A DNA stretch of 64,000 bases from Halichoerus grypus (GCF_964656455.1 NC_135724.1:14398919-14462918); one strand, 5' to 3'. Shown: positions 42,780 to 53,996, counted from the stretch's first letter. Numbers and translations are program-made. Notes: generated by a model not told the origin, from the sequence alone.

Positions 42780-42965
42780 TAATGGGCTTCATTTCATTTA
42801 ATTCTCCCTGCAGCCTTGCAAAGTAGACATTAGTGACCTCATTTCACAGAGATAGGAACTGAGGCAAAATTAGGGAACTTGCCTACAGCCACATGACCAG
42901 TAAGAGGAGAGCTGGGTAGGAAGCTGTCTCTGGTCTCCAGGGCCCGTGCATTTCCCACAGTACCA
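42780..42965 (-). mobile_element. MIR, antisense
   Basis: TCATTTAATTCTCCCTGCAGCCTTGCAAAG, CCTCATTTCACAGAGATAGGAACTGAGGC and GACCAGTAAGAGGAGAGCTGGGTAGG are in antisense MIR order. Confidence 0.87.
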
Positions 42966-43524
42966 GGTTGTTGCTTACTGCTTCAGACTGAATTCTCCCA
43001 GGATCCAGTCAGATCCTTGCGTGCTTCCCCAGTGCTTCTAAGCAGACCCTTGAGATCATTTAAATAAGTGATGAGCATATGGATTAAAGAGCCTTCTTTT
43101 GGAGATTTCTTTTATTTGCCTCTCCTAGACAAGACTCATCTGATTTTGTCTGACTTATCTCTGGAGAGGTGGGGCCTTGGTGTGACTATGAGTCTTTTCC
43201 TCTGCTGAATCACCAGTCTGTGACCCTAAAAAGTCATAGTTGACAATAATCACTTATTATAATTGAAGAAGGAAAGCACGAATACTTGCTGAGTGATAGC
43301 TAGGCTGCTATATGGGTATTTAGAGAGAGGATATATACTCTACTGCAGTGATCTTTATTTTTGAACACTTCTGGGCCACCCTTCTTCCCACTCATTCCTA
43401 GAGTGTTACTAGATCTGACAGCTGTCAACCCTATAGAGTAGGAGGTTGCTAAAATATAGCATATATCCGATCAGTTTTTTTTTTTTAATCAAGTTTTTGA
43501 GTGCCACAAACTCTGATAGCGACT
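42966..43524. other. Unique sequence
   Basis: I see nothing recognisable beyond a T10 run near 43,477. Confidence 0.45.
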
Positions 43525-43690
43525 TTCTTGGAGCCTTAAGGTTCACAGAATCCCCACGTAGTTATTATTATCCTTGTGAAGAAATGAAGTTCAAGGACAT
43601 GAAACTTTCCACATCCCCACAGTTAGCAAATGACAGATCTGGGATTCCCTGGCACTCTCCAGGTATTCTACTCACTGCTCTGCCTATGAG
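43525..43690 (-). mobile_element. MIR, antisense, diverged
   Basis: GTTATTATTATCCTTGTGAAGAAATGAAGTTCAAGG, then CACAGTTAGCAAATGACAGATCTGGGATTCC, is antisense MIR. Confidence 0.72.
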
Positions 43691-43773
43691 GGGTGAGGGG
43701 GTGAAAGAGAACATTGAGGTCTAGAAAGCCCAAGGGGATTGGTGATCAATGGAGTCCTGAAAAGACAGTCATT

Positions 43774-44157
43774 CTGGACTGCATGTTTGTGCCCCCACAC
43801 ACCAGCCCCCCCGGCCCAACCAAATTTGTATGTTGAAATCCTAATGTCCAGTGTGATGGCATTAGGAGGTGGGGCCTTCGGGAGGTGATTTGGGGGATTA
43901 GTGGAGCCCTCAGGAATGGGATTAGTGCCCTCATAAAAGAAACACTGGAGAGTCTCCCACTCTTTCTGCCATGTGAGGACACAACGAGCAGACAGCTGTC
44001 TATGAACTGGGAAGCAGGATCTTACCAGATTCCCAACATGCTAGTACCTTGGTCTTGGATTTTTCAGCCTTCAGAACTGTGTGAAATAAATGCTCATTTT
44101 ATTAGCCACCCAATAGATGGTATTTTCGTAATTTAGCAGCCCAAGTGGACTAAGACA
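43774..44157 (+). mobile_element. MaLR-type LTR (MST/MLT1-like), sense
   Basis: It carries TTTGTATGTTGAAATCCTAATGTCCAGTGTGATGGCATTAGGAGGTGGGGCCTTCGGGAGGTGATT, CCATGTGAGGACACAACGAGCAGACAGC and CAGAACTGTGTGAAATAAATGC, and it ends GCAGCCCAAGTGGACTAAGACA. Solo LTR. Confidence 0.93.
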
Positions 44158-45744
44158 ATGGTAGAGTGATACATATTAAACATAAATATGATTTTCTGTC
44201 ATTTGTTGCCCTTCCTGAGTAGACCTCTGATCTTCTCCAAAGGAGCTGGTCACCTTTGATAATGTACCCCACCATTGCTTCCCTCTGCCACTGATGGAGC
44301 TCTCTCCTCCTGGTTATCAGATGGCCCTTTGTATCCTCAGAAGAGGTGCTCCTATGGAGATTTCCAGGATCTTCTCCACCATGACCCTTACAGTAATTAC
44401 TTAAATTTTCCTTTCATTCTCCCTACATCTACTAGATGTTGGGGCCTCAAGGGGCTCATGGCCAATGGAAGTGGTAGGCAACCAGCCAATCCATTGTACC
44501 ATGCCTTACAAAGGTATACTCAGTCACAGATTTAGTGTGTTATTAGGAAATCTCTAATGATTTCCTAGTGGTAAAATGTCTCATGATTATAAGACACAAC
44601 CCCAAAACTATTATTTTTAGCATCCTTGATTGCATCCCATCTGGTCAGAAAAAATTAATCTTTTTCTGCAATTCCTTTATCACAGTTTGCTAACTGCTTT
44701 CTATTTCCAACAATGAATCATCTCAATGTGACATTTCATGCTCCTAAGTGGCCTCTGGTGCCAGTGGGCCCGGGTTATCCTTTCCTGGTGCGGAGTGGGG
44801 GTGGGGGCTTGGTGATGCTGTCTTCCTTGGTGTCTTAGCAAGAAGATGCGGAAGGAATAATGCCACATATAAGCAGCCTCGAGTTTCCTTTATAGCTCTG
44901 CCTCACATTTAAGTGTAATGCCCGGCGCTTTCAGCAACATAAAAAGTATCTTTGGATTCCTGGAAATTTTCACCAATAGCACGTAAGAGATTCATCTGGC
45001 CCATGATGGGTCTGTGAGTGGTAGTGAAACAGGGCGAGGGGAAGCCAGAAACAAGCACATCTTTTCTCTTTCCCTGTAGCATTCGAAAAGCACAGTGGTG
45101 AGGCGATGGATGTTAATAAGAGAATGAAGTGGTTATTGGTCAAATGATCCCCGTGACCTATTTTATCTAACTAGTGAGTCTGTTGTACCTGTGACTCTTT
45201 ACTGAGCAAATTCCACCACCAGGTTATACACACCGGGAATCGGTGGAGAGCATCAATTTCTTTTGTCCTTTCTAGAAGAGGTGAGAAGAAATAAGAATAT
45301 GGCCTCCCCGCAGAAATGCAGTTAGGTTACCTATAGCCCAAAGACAGGTTCTTGCCTTCTTTGTCCTGATTTCTGGAAACAGCCAATCTCTGAGCATTAG
45401 AAAGTCCAGGGCCCAGTGTCACTGATCGAGGGAAGCAGGCCGTACCTCAGTTTCCCAAGCTGTTAACACAGCTGCTGTAGCTGGCATGCTTTATTTATTT
45501 TTTCCTTGCACGCTTTTTTATCAGAAGGCACCATGATTCATGATATAATTTCTGGAAAGTTCATAAAGCTTCCCAGGATAAGGTTCACATTTAAATGAAA
45601 TATAATGCAACTTAAGAACTTAAATGGTCCAGATCCTTCAAATGTGTGGGTTGCTTCATCCTTGACATGGGCTACTTTAAGAGCTGTATCAACTCTTTCA
45701 TTGCACAAAGGTGCTGTCAGGACATTTCAATAAATCATGGGATT
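44158..45744. other. Unique sequence
   Basis: No gene or repeat is recognised. Position 45,480-45,620 is AT-rich unique DNA of the kind that is sometimes conserved. Confidence 0.4.
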
Positions 45745-45835
45745 CATTCATTCAGTCAGTCAGTCAACAAACATTTCCTGACACCCATTACATGCTAGAC
45801 GCTATGTTAGCCCTTGGGGTTATCCAAGAATTCTA
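45745..45835 (-). mobile_element. L2 3-prime end, antisense
   Basis: ATTCATTCAGTCAGTCAGTCAACAAACATTTCCTGACACCCATTACATGCTAGACGC is the reversed L2 terminus. Confidence 0.8.
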
Positions 45836-45844
45836 AAATGGTTT

Positions 45845-46005
45845 CTCATTGTTGTAAAGTGTTTTGGCATAAAATGTTGCATTTATCTTCACAAAAGCAG
45901 GGGGAAGCAGATATCGTTATTAGCTTTATTTTACTGATAAAGAAACCAAGACTCAGGGAGGTCAAAGGCTGTGCCCAAGGACTTACATGTAAAACCTACT
46001 TTCTC
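45845..46005 (-). mobile_element. MIR, antisense
   Basis: GTTATTAGCTTTATTTTACTGATAAAGAAACCAAGACTCAGGGAGGTCAAAGGCTGTGCCCAAGGAC is antisense MIR. Confidence 0.83.
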
Positions 46006-46022
46006 AATTTCATTCTATTTCC

Positions 46023-46234
46023 TTTTTTTTTTTTTTTTTTTTTAAAGATTTTATTTATTCATTTATTTGAGAGAGTGAGAGAGAGAGAGAGAGCACATGA
46101 GAGGGGGGAGGGTCAGAGGGAGAAGCAGACTCCCTGCCGAGCAGGGAGCCCGATGCGGGACTTGATCCCGGGACTCCAGGATCATGACCTGAGCCGAAGG
46201 CAGTTGCTTAACCAACTGAGCCACCCAGGCGCCC
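46023..46234 (-). mobile_element. Can-SINE, antisense, long T-tract tail
   Basis: T20 or longer, then AAAGATTTTATTTATTCATTTATTTGAGAG, (GA)n, and head ending GAGCCACCCAGGCGCCC. Perfect target duplication TTCATTCTATTTCC at 46,009-46,022 and 46,235-46,248. The long unbroken tail suggests a young copy. Confidence 0.97.
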
Positions 46235-46248
46235 TTCATTCTATTTCC

Positions 46249-47001
46249 AATATAACATGCTGTATTCTCAATTTTATGAACTTTAGTTACTAGGTTTTCA
46301 TCAAAATCGATGAGCCAAAGTCAATATAGAGCCTAGACCCTTGGCATTTGCAGATTTAACTTTCTTGGCTTTGACTATTTGCTAGACTCTTCTCGGGAAC
46401 CATTAGCAAGTGACCTGGAAGAGCCATGACTTGGGAATTTGAATTGCAGAGACATGACCTGATAGATCGTATGTTAGGCCATAACACAAGTCCTGAATCT
46501 CTTACCCTAGGAGGCTGGAGTGCAGAGCCAGTCCCTCCGGTTCTGAGCGGCTTACCAAGCATCTGCATCTCAATGTGGCTCTCTTTCTGTAGGTTTTCCT
46601 TAATGTATTTTATAAGGAAAATGCTACAGTGGGTTGCCAATCAGCAGTAGCATTTATGAATACCGGAACTTCCAGAGAAAGCTTCAGGAATTGGCCATCA
46701 GGAATATCAGTGTGTGAACGATGGCTAACGTGGGAATTGACAACTTCAGTTTGGAGAGGGAATTTGACCTAGTGGTTCACATCTCCTTGGCCATTGACTC
46801 ACCAGAGCCTCTTTACCTGCTTTCTCTTTCTCCTCGGTTTAAGAAAGGGGCATAGCACTCTGGTATAGGTCACTTTCGATGGGAACTTGAGCAGTCATGT
46901 CCTGTTGTGCAAGACCTTCAGGGGGCTTCCTCGGAGCCCTCCAGGTTTCCACAGTTCTCAGCGGTTCCTTCTTCCTAACTCAGAATGGTTAGTTGGGATA
47001 G
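46249..47001. other. Unique sequence
   Basis: I see no gene or repeat in this stretch. Confidence 0.45.
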
Positions 47002-47374
47002 TGTCTTAGTCTATTAGGGCTGCTATAACAAAATACCACAGACTGGATGGCTTATGAACAACAGAAATTTATTTCTTTCAGTTCTGGAGGCTGGGAGTTC
47101 AAAACCAAGGCACCAGCATGCTTGCGTTCTGGTGATGGAGAGCCCTCTTCCTGGTTCATAACTGGTGCCTTCTCTCTGTGTCCTCACCTGGTGGAAGGGG
47201 GGCTAGGAATCTCTCTGGAGCCTCTTTTATAAGACGCTAATTCTGTTAATGAAGGCCCTGCCCTTGCTCCATGACGAGCACCTCCCCAAAGCCCTACCGC
47301 CTAACGCCATTATCTTTGGGGGTTAAGATTTCAATAAATGAATTTTGGCAGATGCAAATATTCAGACCATGGCA
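47002..47374 (-). mobile_element. MaLR-type LTR (MST/MLT1-like), antisense
   Basis: TGTCTTAGTCTATTAGGGCTGCTATAACAAAATACCACAGACTGGATGGCTTATGAACAACAGAAATTTATTTC leads to TCAGACCATGGCA. This is the reverse of the LTR type at 26,643. Solo LTR. Confidence 0.93.
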
Positions 47375-48329
47375 GGTGGATATTGTAGGGAACATAGTTT
47401 CATGCAGCCTTGGAGATTTGCAGTAGTTTTTTGTAATTTTCTACCTACCATGAGATTAATAAAGTAACCAGGTCTTCTCAGAATTGCTACATTGGCATCT
47501 ACTTTATGCTCCTTATTGCTGATAGGAGTCTAACCCAGAGTACAGTCCCTGACCCTAGAGGCTTCATTAAACATTCCATTTCCATAAAATGCTCCATTTG
47601 AAAGAATTTTGTTGGGAATGAAACACTCTAAATAATGAATTTCAAAAATCTTTTTTTATTTGGAATAGATATTAATAAAATAAAACTCTCTATACCAGTT
47701 AAAGGCTATTTTAAAGAGTAGGAAAAAAGAGGAAATGGGATTTGCAGTCTCCAAGCCCTAGAATCACAAAACAGAGCATAAAACAGTAGATTTGGAGCAG
47801 AGAAGCAATAGTTTAATAACTAACAAAATCACTATTTCCAAAAACTCTTCCAGTGAGTGGAACTCAGTCCCCTTATGATAAGACAGTACCATATGCTCTG
47901 CTGAAAGTAGTAGTTTTGGGGGGAAAAATCCCGTTTTTCACCATTAGTCACCAGTGACTTCACACATCAAGACTCTTTGAAAATATCCTTACTGACCACA
48001 GACTAATCTTCTTGTAACCATGGAGTTTTATTTAACCAAATGTATACATGTGACCCTCCTTGGTTGCAAGTGACGCTGGCGCTTTGATTTATTTATCTTA
48101 AAACCACCTGCTTTGCCATCCATTCTATCACATAGAGGAATTTAGAAATGTCTTTCGGAGGTCAACAGCAAATCTGTGTCATATCCTGGAACGAATCACA
48201 GGCTGAGTAACTTCTGTTCAGCTCCTCCTTTGCCCAAGAGAGGGAAAACCAGAGTTGACTTGGCCAAGATAAAATGAAGGGGAAACAAAAGAAAACACAC
48301 CTGAGTTTTGCACGGCGCTGACCTCATCC
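47375..48329. other. Unique sequence
   Basis: AT-rich, with no repeat or gene recognised. Confidence 0.45.
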
Positions 48330-48620
48330 TGAGCACATTATAGTTTACATGCTGGGTGTGAGTGTTAGCAAACATTCTTGAAGAGCAAAGAAAAATGCTG
48401 CTTCTGCAAATGTGAGAGCCTCAACACTAATCAAAGCTTTGCCGCAATCTTGCAGTATTAGTGAGATTTCCCAGCTGTCAATCATTGCCGTTCTGAGAGC
48501 TGCAATGAGACTCTGGCTGAATGTGTACCTCTCAACAACTTGGGGCCCAGAGCAGGCATTGTCCTCTTTAAAAGACACCTGCAGACTGTCAGCCAATTTC
48601 TTCCCATCTGGAAGGGAGGA
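48330..48620. promoter_or_regulatory. Candidate noncoding regulatory element with PBX-PREP/MEIS motif
   Basis: This is repeat-free sequence. CTGTCAATCA at 48,475-48,484 is the exact reverse complement of the PBX-PREP/MEIS decamer TGATTGACAG. It overlaps an E-box CAGCTG at 48,472-48,477, and a TCF/LEF-type ATCAAAG lies at 48,430-48,436. Motif clustering is visible; enhancer function is inference. A 121-codon minus-strand open frame crosses it but has no domain. Confidence 0.3.
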
Positions 48621-50009
48621 GGCAGCCCTCCGTGGTCCAGCCTGAGTGGGGCCGCAGAGGAGTTGGGGCAGACATGGTACTGAATGCCTTTCTTCCCTAC
48701 CTGCGTTCATTGCTCAAAGGAATGATGATTTCCAACTGCAAGTGGCCTTAAAGAGGGACAATTTAGTACCAGACTGTCTAATCAGGAAAGGCAAAGTGTT
48801 TGAACTTGGGAACTTTACTCTAATTCCGATAGAGAGATCTCTAGTAATAGAAATTAGTTAAGTGTCTGTTCACGGTAACAGAACGTATTTACTGCCACCT
48901 CTTTCGAGATAATGAAATGCCATTTAAATTACCCTCTCTCCCTGGTAAATCTGAGCAGAAAGCAAACTCCCTAAGTTTCCTATCATTTTGCAGAGCCTGA
49001 AACCATACTAGTAACCACTTCAAATCTCACTAGGGAAGAACAGCAGGTAGGAAGCTATTTGGGATTTATAGCGCCACTTACTTCTATAGGCAAAACCAGA
49101 GTCATAAAAAGCAAGAAGAGTTCTTAAGCCCTCCAGGGTAAGTAAGGGAACGCACTTTAAAATCCTGATTTTTATTACTCTAGACAAAATAAGACACCTT
49201 ACTTAACCTGTTGCTGGAAGACTGAACTTCAGCCTTTGTCTGAGGCTCTTATTTCACCCGAGTCTCTGCCCATTTGTCTACATTGAGCCCAGGCTGGTCT
49301 GGTGTTTCTCCCAGACTCAGCTTCCTCACCTCTCAGGTGGAGCTAGTACTATCAGCTGGATTCTAGCATCATGTAAGGACACTTTGTAATAAAACGTGCC
49401 ATCTTGCGGCTCTAAAGTTCTGCCACGATGACCAAGAATCGCTCTAATGGCAGAGAAATCAAAACCAAAAGTGTGATACTTTCCCGAGTTTTTCATACCC
49501 AAATTGGTCCAGGGTATATGCTCTGTTTCCATGTTGTTGATTTCCCTCGTTTTTTTACTGCCACTTCATCTCTGGTAGCAGAGGTGGGCGGCAGGAGGGA
49601 GAAAGGCATGAACTAGTATCTGAGCTTTCCTGGGCAGACTTGGCTGGGACTCAGCAAGGAAGCCGTGGAGAAGCCCCACCGGTTTACACCTCTTCCAGAA
49701 GAGGCCAGTCTGAGGCCATGGAAAGGTCCAAGCATGAGGCTATCCTTCCAACTGGAGAGAGGTCTCTGTCCCGTTGCCTCCCTCCCGTCCTCCCCCCCCC
49801 CAATCCCCAACCCTGGGAAAGATGAGCCCTCCTCCTCACCCTGGAGTCCTTCCTCTTGCTCTTGCTGCAAGCCCCTTTTCTCCCCGGCAAAGATGCATGA
49901 CTCTCTCCTAACAGAAAAACAAAGTCATTTGATGAAACGTGTCACCCCTTGGAGACAAGGGCACTGCTGTCCTTCCCCTCCCCCATCCCCAGTGCAGAGA
50001 GCAAGGCAC
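48621..50009. other. Unique sequence
   Basis: No gene is recognised. It has a C9-10 run near 49,792, and overlapping frames of 60-138 codons occur in the GC-rich 49,640-50,080 part on both strands. Confidence 0.45.
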
Positions 50010-50175
50010 GTCGGGAAAACAGGGGCTGGCATCAGGTTGAAATGTTCACCTCTCTCTAGCTGTGTGTGTCTGGGGAAGTGATTTACCCTCTCTCACCTCA
50101 GCTGAAACAGCAGCAAAAAAACAGTTGTAATAATGCCTGCGAGAGTTATGAGGCTGATACAAGATCATGCGTTGA
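50010..50175 (+). mobile_element. MIR, diverged
   Basis: GGTTGAAATGTTCACCTCTCTCTAGCTGTGTGTGTCTGGGGAAGTGATTTACCCTCTCTCACCTCAG, then TAATAATGCCTGCGAGAGTTATGAGGCTGATACAAG, is MIR order. Confidence 0.72.
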
Positions 50176-51375
50176 AGCGCTCACAAAAGACCCAGGACGC
50201 AGAGGTAACCAGGGTCTCTTCCGGGCATGGCCAGAGTTTTTTGGCATTGTGGTTGGACCTGCCACCTCTCCCACCTTGCCCTTGCCTTGCTGCTCAGCCT
50301 CTGGAGGGACGTCCATGTTTGGTGACCTTCTGCCCATGTACCAAGGATAAATACCGCCTCTGCCTGGCAGTCTTGCCCGTACCAGTTTCCATGACACAGC
50401 ATTATCTCTGCAGTTTACAAAACAGCTCACAGAACTCCTCCTACATTGTAGAGTCAAAATAGATGGCCAGGGCTCTGCATTCAGTGCAGAGATCTCTGCT
50501 TCTTCAGAGCCCCAGCAGCCTTGGGCTCCGATCCCTGGGACTCTGGCAAACCCTATTTCGGGCTGGGGGCCTTCCTGAGTAGCTCGGAGGCCGATGCCTG
50601 GGGAGTGTGCCATGTCAATCAGAAGCAAGCCTCGGCCTCATCCTCACAGTCCCGAGAGCCACAGACTCGGTGACCTTGTGCCGGTTATCGTGGAGTGAGT
50701 GGGCAAACATGAGGCCCCAGGACGTACATCTAACATCCCCACACTCACCCTTGTTCGCTTGTCAGAAGCCCGTGCTCCCGTGGAGTCCCACTCCTTTGTT
50801 ACCCATGGGAGAAACTGAGGCACGGGGCCAGGGGCAGCCACAGCACAGCTAGGGGACATCGTGGGCTCCAGCCCCAGCCAGCAGCTTGCTTTACCACACC
50901 TGCAGCCCGTAGCCTGTTTGTCTGCAGGCAACACGTCCAGCTCCGTGTGTTCTCTACAAACAAAGGTGTTTGTGGGGAGAAAGGCAGAAAATAGAGCGCT
51001 TGGGCTGACAGGCAGCTAAGAAAGGTGTGTGGGGGTGGGGGTGGGGGGGGAGAGACAGGAACCTGATGGATCAGGGAGACGAGAGAAGGGGCTGAGAAGT
51101 AAATCCAAGGAGCAGGGAGACATGCTGGTCAGGTGTGGAGTGAGATGGCTGGTAAGGGGCCGCCAGGCCAGGAGGGAGCCGAGGGAATTTGTGCGTACAC
51201 AGAGGCCGCTCATTCTGTCATGACGCCGGAAATTGAGGGTAGGACCCGCCATCTTGGACAAAAGCCCTTGCTGCTTTAGGATTCACAAGCACAGAGAGGA
51301 GGAAGGGAGGGCAGTTATGTGGGCACCAGCCCCTCACCTCGAACTGGAGGGGGAAGCGAAGGGAATAGCAGAGGA
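50176..51375. other. GC-rich unique sequence
   Basis: A small antisense MIR-like scrap (GAGAAACTGAGGCACGGGGC...CACAGCTAGG) is at about 50,808-50,855. A G-rich run is at 51,028-51,052. No gene is recognised, although several overlapping open frames up to 160 codons exist. Confidence 0.45.
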
Positions 51376-51500
51376 GAACATAGATTCAAAGACCTTCAGG
51401 CCTGGAAGACACTGTCTAATTTTACTCCTTCCTGTACAAGCGGGCAAGCGGCCACCCAAGGAGGTCGAACGACCTTACTGCAGGCCACAGAGTCTCTGCA
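51376..51500 (-). mobile_element. MIR3-like fragment, antisense
   Basis: GATTCAAAGACCTTCAGGCCTGGAAGACACTGTCTAATTTTACTCC, then CGGGCAAGCGGCCACCCAAGGAGGTCG, resembles the antisense MIR3-type pattern. Confidence 0.5.
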
Positions 51501-51549
51501 GAAGCCACTCCAGGTCTCCGTTTTAGTTATCCGGGTCGGTTATGTGGGT

Positions 51550-51750
51550 TGAGTAGTGGTTGCCCCTCTCAAAAGATATTTTCAAGTCCTAACTGTTGGT
51601 ACCTGTGAACGTGACCTTGTTTGGAAGGAGGGTCTTTGCAAATGTCATCAAGTTAAGCTGGGGTCACACGAATGCAGGGCAGACCCTAATCCAAAATAAC
51701 TGGTGTTCTTGTAAGAAGAGGACAAGAGACACAGACACACAGCGAAGAAG
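51550..51750 (+). mobile_element. MLT1-type MaLR LTR fragment, sense
   Basis: AAGTCCTAACTGTTGGTACCTGTGAACGTGACCTTGTTTGGAAGGAGGGTCTTTGCAAATGTCATCAAGTTAAG, then GACCCTAATCCAAAATAACTGGTGTTCTTGTAAGAAGAGGAC and ACACAGACACACAG, is the 5-prime half of an MLT1-type LTR. It stops where the 72-base duplicated block begins. Confidence 0.83.
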
Positions 51751-51822
51751 GCCTGGGGCCTGGCCTGGGGCTTTGCATGTTTCCACCAGCAAGCCAAGTA
51801 GTTTTGCTTGGGGGACCCTCAG
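51751..51822. repeat. 72-bp repeated block, copy A
   Basis: It aligns without gaps to 52,251-52,322 at an offset of exactly 500, with seven differences (about 90 percent identity). The shared core contains TTTGCATGTTTCCACCAGCA. Confidence 0.85.
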
Positions 51823-52139
51823 TATGCATTCTCTTGAGGCCGTCATTCTGTCCTTGACACCAACAAGGCCCCTTTGTCGAGGAGGTGAGAATGGAAGAGG
51901 AGGAGGGACACTCCCTGAAGCCCTAATAAGAACACACATGACCGAAGAACTGGTACAGGGAGGAAAAGGCAGAGGCTTCAGGAAGAAGCCCCTTGAGCCC
52001 CTGAGGGACCAGCAGCTCCCCACAGGGAAGGAGTAGGATTACCTGAGCTCCAAACCAGGCGATTACTTCTATCCGGCCTCCCGAATCTCAGGTCCCCTCC
52101 CCTCAGGTGCCACCACTGTTAATGGGTCCCTGTGTTGCT
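51823..52139. other. Unique sequence between repeated blocks
   Basis: I see nothing recognisable in this stretch. Confidence 0.4.
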
Positions 52140-52330
52140 GTTGCTCAGGCTTGCATTTGAACTGAGGCATTTGGAGCAGTGCTCCTGCAAGCCTGGGGGC
52201 TCTTTTTCCTCAAGAGTTCTGAGACCTACTCCCAGGTTTGGCTTCCAGAGGTCTAGGGCATGGCCTGGGCCTTTGCATGTTTCCACCAGCAAGCCAGGTG
52301 GTTTTGCTTGGGGCACCCTCAGACTTTAGA
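52140..52330 (+). mobile_element. MER5-like hAT element, diverged
   Basis: TGAGACCTACTCCCAGGTTTGGCTTCCAGAGGTCTAGGGCATGGCCTGGGCCTTTGCATG, followed by CAGGTGGTTTTGC and CAGACTTTAG, roughly follows the MER5/MER58 pattern. The assignment is tentative. Positions 52,251-52,322 are copy B of the 72-base block. Confidence 0.4.
52251..52322. repeat. 72-bp repeated block, copy B
   Basis: Partner of 51,751-51,822. Similarity to copy A ends abruptly after the shared CCCTCAG. Confidence 0.85.
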
Positions 52331-52581
52331 CATGGTTGTTCCGTAAATGATCTAGAGCCTTCCAGGGTAGGGGATATTGGGGGACATCAGCAGGCAATGA
52401 AAGGGACTATTTTGACAGGTCAGTGGTTCTGTGCTTCCTTTCAGTGGGGACCTCATCCGATGAAGCTGGGCATGGCCCCAGAGCCTGGGGGCCCCCCAGG
52501 GGCTTCCCGGACGTTTCTGGGCAGACTGCTTTCCATGAGGAGAGCTTGCGCCTACCTCAGAGTGGGAGAACAAGAGACAAG

Positions 52582-52930
52582 TGTCTTCGTCTATTTTGGC
52601 TACTGTAACAAAAGGAGCAGAGATGGTGGTTTAAACAACATTTATTTCTCAGTTTGGGAGGCTGGGAAGTCCAAGCTCAAAGTGCTGGTGGATTTGGTGT
52701 CTGGTGAGGCTTGCTTCCTGGTTTCCTTCTCACTGTGTCCTCACATGGTGGGGGGTGGGCAGGGCATTCTGTGGGGTCTCTATTATTAGGGCACGAATTC
52801 CCTTCGTGAGGGCTCCACCCTCATGACCTAATCACCTCCAAAGGTCCCATCTCCTAATACCATCATACCGGGGGTTAGGTTTCAACATATGAATTTGGGG
52901 GGTGGGGGGACACACACATTCAGTATGTAG
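52582..52930 (-). mobile_element. MaLR-type LTR (MST/MLT1-like), antisense
   Basis: TGTCTTCGTCTATTTTGGCTACTGTAACAAAAGG, GGAGGCTGGGAAGTCCAAGC, CTCACTGTGTCCTCACATGGTGGG, GAGGGCTCCACCCTCATGACCTAATCACCTCC and CAACATATGAATTTGGGGGG end at TTCAGTATGTAG. Solo LTR. A plus-strand 183-codon frame runs into it by chance. Confidence 0.94.
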
Positions 52931-53316
52931 GGACAGGGAAAGAATGAAGACCTCCAACTCTTCCACCGGCCACTCAAACCCACCTCCCTGCTCAAGAAGG
53001 GAAGAGGGGAGATCATTCCACAGTAGGAGGGTGGTTCGGAGTGGGAATGCACTAGCGTTGCCCTGGGCACCCGGTGGCCGGTCCCTCTGCGTGTCTGGCT
53101 GCCTATCAGCTCTTCATACGCATGCCTGGACTCTCCAGGCAGCAGCCGGAGAGCTAGACTCTCTCTGGAACAGGTCTTGAGAGGAGGCCATCAGACGTTG
53201 CTGGGGATGTGGGGTACCGCTAAGGATGTGCCAGGCTTCACGTAGGCATCATCCCCTTGACAAGGGAGGCTGAGCAAACATCATCAAGTTTATTCATATA
53301 TTTGACTTCCGGAGTG
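52931..53316. other. Unique sequence
   Basis: I see no gene or repeat in this stretch. Confidence 0.45.
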
Positions 53317-53330
53317 CCTCCTATATTCCT

Positions 53331-53541
53331 CTTATTTTTTTTTATTTTTTATTTTTTTAAAGATTTTATTTATTTATTTGAGAGAGAGAGAATGAGACAG
53401 GGAGCACGAGAGGGAAGAGGGTCAGAGGGAGAAGCAGACCCCCCACTGAGCAGGGAGCCCGATGCGGGACTCGATCCCAGGACCCCGGGATCATGACCTG
53501 AGCTGAAGGCAGTCACTTAACCAACTGAGCCACCCAGGCGC
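53331..53541 (-). mobile_element. Can-SINE, antisense, with perfect 14-bp target duplication
   Basis: Tail AAAGATTTTATTTATTTATTTGAGAGAG; head ending GAGCCACCCAGGCGCC. Target duplication CCTCCTATATTCCT at 53,317-53,330 and 53,542-53,555 is perfect. Likely a young copy. Confidence 0.97.
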
Positions 53542-53555
53542 CCTCCTATATTCCT

Positions 53556-53984
53556 TTTAAAAAGGAAATCCGACGAAACGTAGAGGAGAACACTGGCCCC
53601 ATTAAAGTGACTGTTGCTTCCCCTCAGGCCATTTCCAACTAAGCTCTGAACCCTCGCCCTGCCATATTTAGAACCGTTACAAGGTAAACTGAGGCACATT
53701 AAAAATTTTGAGTTATTTGAGCAGACTCAGTGAGAATGGGACAACACTGAACTGGAAGTGGGGAGGAGTGCTTAACAAACAGAAGCTCGGGGAAGAGTTT
53801 TATAGAGAAGATGCGGAAGCAAAGAGAGGAAATGATTTGATCGGCAACAGCTTAGAGTCTTGTTGGCTTGTTGTTTGTGATTGGTTGTCCTTAGGTTTTG
53901 ATTTCATAACCCGAGGCATGTCCAGGCTTGGTTTTGGTTTGCTTATGGGGGCCACCAAAGCATTAGGGCCACTTTAGTAAATGA
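53556..53984. other. Unique sequence between two SINEs
   Basis: I see no gene or clear repeat in this stretch. Confidence 0.45.
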
Positions 53985-53996
53985 CCTCTTTGTTTA

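Noticed and set aside
48345..48710. 121-codon minus-strand open frame over the candidate regulatory element
   Set aside because: No recognisable domain and no splice or start context. If conserved, the sequence is more plausibly noncoding. PhyloCSF would settle it.
52238..52789. 183-codon plus-strand open frame
   Set aside because: Its second half translates an antisense MaLR LTR and its first half an old hAT-like repeat.
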